Assembly: GCA_035559315.1 (NCBI GenBank)
Contig: DATMBJ010000131.1
Coordinates: 1 to 13,201, forward strand
DNA: 13,201 nt
Source: DATLZM01 sp035559315
GTDB lineage: Bacteria > Actinomycetota > UBA4738 > HRBIN12
Direction of reading: 5' to 3'
In this document: one piece after another, positions 12,913 to 13,201 of the stretch
Position numbering within the stretch: the first letter of the stretch is position 1
Layout: the number at the start of each line of letters is the position of its first letter
The notes under the pieces: generated by a model
The model's database searches: none
Told to the model about the DNA's origin: nothing
Seen by the model: the letters and a program-made list of their open reading frames with translations, nothing else
Made by a program: the position numbers and the translations under genes

Positions 12913-12939
12913 GCCCCCGGGAGAGCCCCCGGGTAGGGT
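12913..12939 (+). promoter_or_regulatory. Direct repeat abutting a -10 box upstream of the right-edge gene
   Basis: GCCCCCGGG occurs at 12913-12921 and 12925-12933 (12-base period) and runs straight into TAGGGT (12934-12939), a plausible -10 box. Transcription near 12946 would give a short leader containing GGGAGG (12954-12959), six bases before the GTG at 12966. The repeats fill the space between the expected -35 and -10 sites, where a regulator could bind. Confidence 0.4.
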
Positions 12940-12965
12940 GACACGCGGATCGCGGGAGGGTCAGC

Positions 12966-13201
12966 GTGACGGAGATGGACGGGGACGTGGGTGCGGAACG
13001 CCAGGGGCAGGACCGGACGGCGGCGCGATCGGCGAGGCGACGGCGGCGGGGCGGGCGGGTCGCGCGGCGGCTGCTCCTCGGCGCGCTCGCGCTCCTGGCC
13101 ATCCTGGCGGCGCTCTCGGCGGCGTCCGCGCCCGGGCTCGCGCGGGAGATGGCGGCCGGGGAGCGGGCCCTCCGGCGGGGCCGGGCGGAGCTCCTGGCGA
13201 A
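12966..13201 (+). CDS. N-terminus of a membrane-anchored protein (runs off the right edge)
   Basis: Only the first 78 codons are present. The product begins M-T-E-M-D-G-D-V with a charged, Arg-rich cytoplasmic tail (about 1-35), then one strong transmembrane segment (about 36-54, R-L-L-L-G-A-L-A-L-L-A-I-L), then a helix with A-R-E-M-A-A-G-E-R-A-L-R-R-G-R-A-E-L-L. This type-II layout with an outward helix of A-G-x-x-A-L-x-x-G-R-A resembles the N-terminus of DUF4012 proteins, which are often found in cell-surface polysaccharide clusters. With so little sequence this is only a guess. The GTG at 12966 is supported by GGGAGG at 12954-12959, and ATG at 12975 is an alternative. Confidence 0.65.
   Translation, partial: MTEMDGDVGAERQGQDRTAARSARRRRRGGRVARRLLLGALALLAILAALSAASAPGLAREMAAGERALRRGRAELLA

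Noticed and set aside
12073..12936. A 287-codon open frame on the plus strand opposite pheA
   Set aside because: Prephenate dehydratase is unmistakable on the other strand.

Overview
The window looks like chromosomal DNA from a very GC-rich actinomycete-type bacterium. By eye it is about three-quarters G+C or more. Most codons end in G or C and GTG starts are common. One gene encodes a PPOX-fold protein of the F420-dependent type, and several genes seem to be read from leaderless messages (a TAnnnT -10 box 6-9 bases before the start codon, no Shine-Dalgarno). These are actinobacterial habits, but I cannot name a genus. I see no tRNA, rRNA, CRISPR array, insertion sequence or phage gene.

Layout. 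(1) 191-3776, plus strand: a tight five-gene envelope operon in which each stop overlaps or touches the next start. It encodes an anchored cupredoxin-like protein, a polytopic membrane protein of the type often annotated 'fenitrothion hydrolase', a small membrane protein with a zinc ribbon, an unrecognised lipoprotein, and a lipoprotein with a C-terminal thioredoxin fold (CxxxxC). (2) 3801-4537, minus strand: a DUF2231 membrane protein and, upstream of it, an unlisted 50-residue protein starting MCMTCGCG. The small gene has the best sigma-A promoter in the window. (3) 4677-5117, plus: the PPOX/F420 protein, followed by a convergent spacer carrying short tandem repeats. (4) 5205-7147, minus: a stand-alone FIST-domain protein and a NadD-like nucleotidyltransferase. 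They are divergent from (5) 7165-10264, plus: an IF-2B-like protein, a rhomboid protease with an N-terminal zinc finger, and a Ste24/M48 metalloprotease. (6) 10303-12846, minus: an anchored PQQ-type beta-propeller protein, a possible 15-codon leader ORF just upstream of it, and prephenate dehydratase. (7) 12966 to the right edge, plus: the N-terminus of an anchored protein.

How the parts fit. Genes 191-3776 are probably made together and all act at or outside the membrane. Paired His residues, a predicted mature N-terminal His, a four-Cys ribbon and a CxxxxC thioredoxin fold make metal (perhaps copper) handling or extracytoplasmic redox work an attractive but unproven idea. The 50-residue protein carries the CxxCGC element known as the nickel site at the N-terminus of HypB. 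The rest is mostly metabolism and membrane proteolysis. The most unusual regulatory features are a 17-base divergent spacer at 7148-7164 whose two -10 boxes overlap on opposite strands, and the repeated use of leaderless starts.
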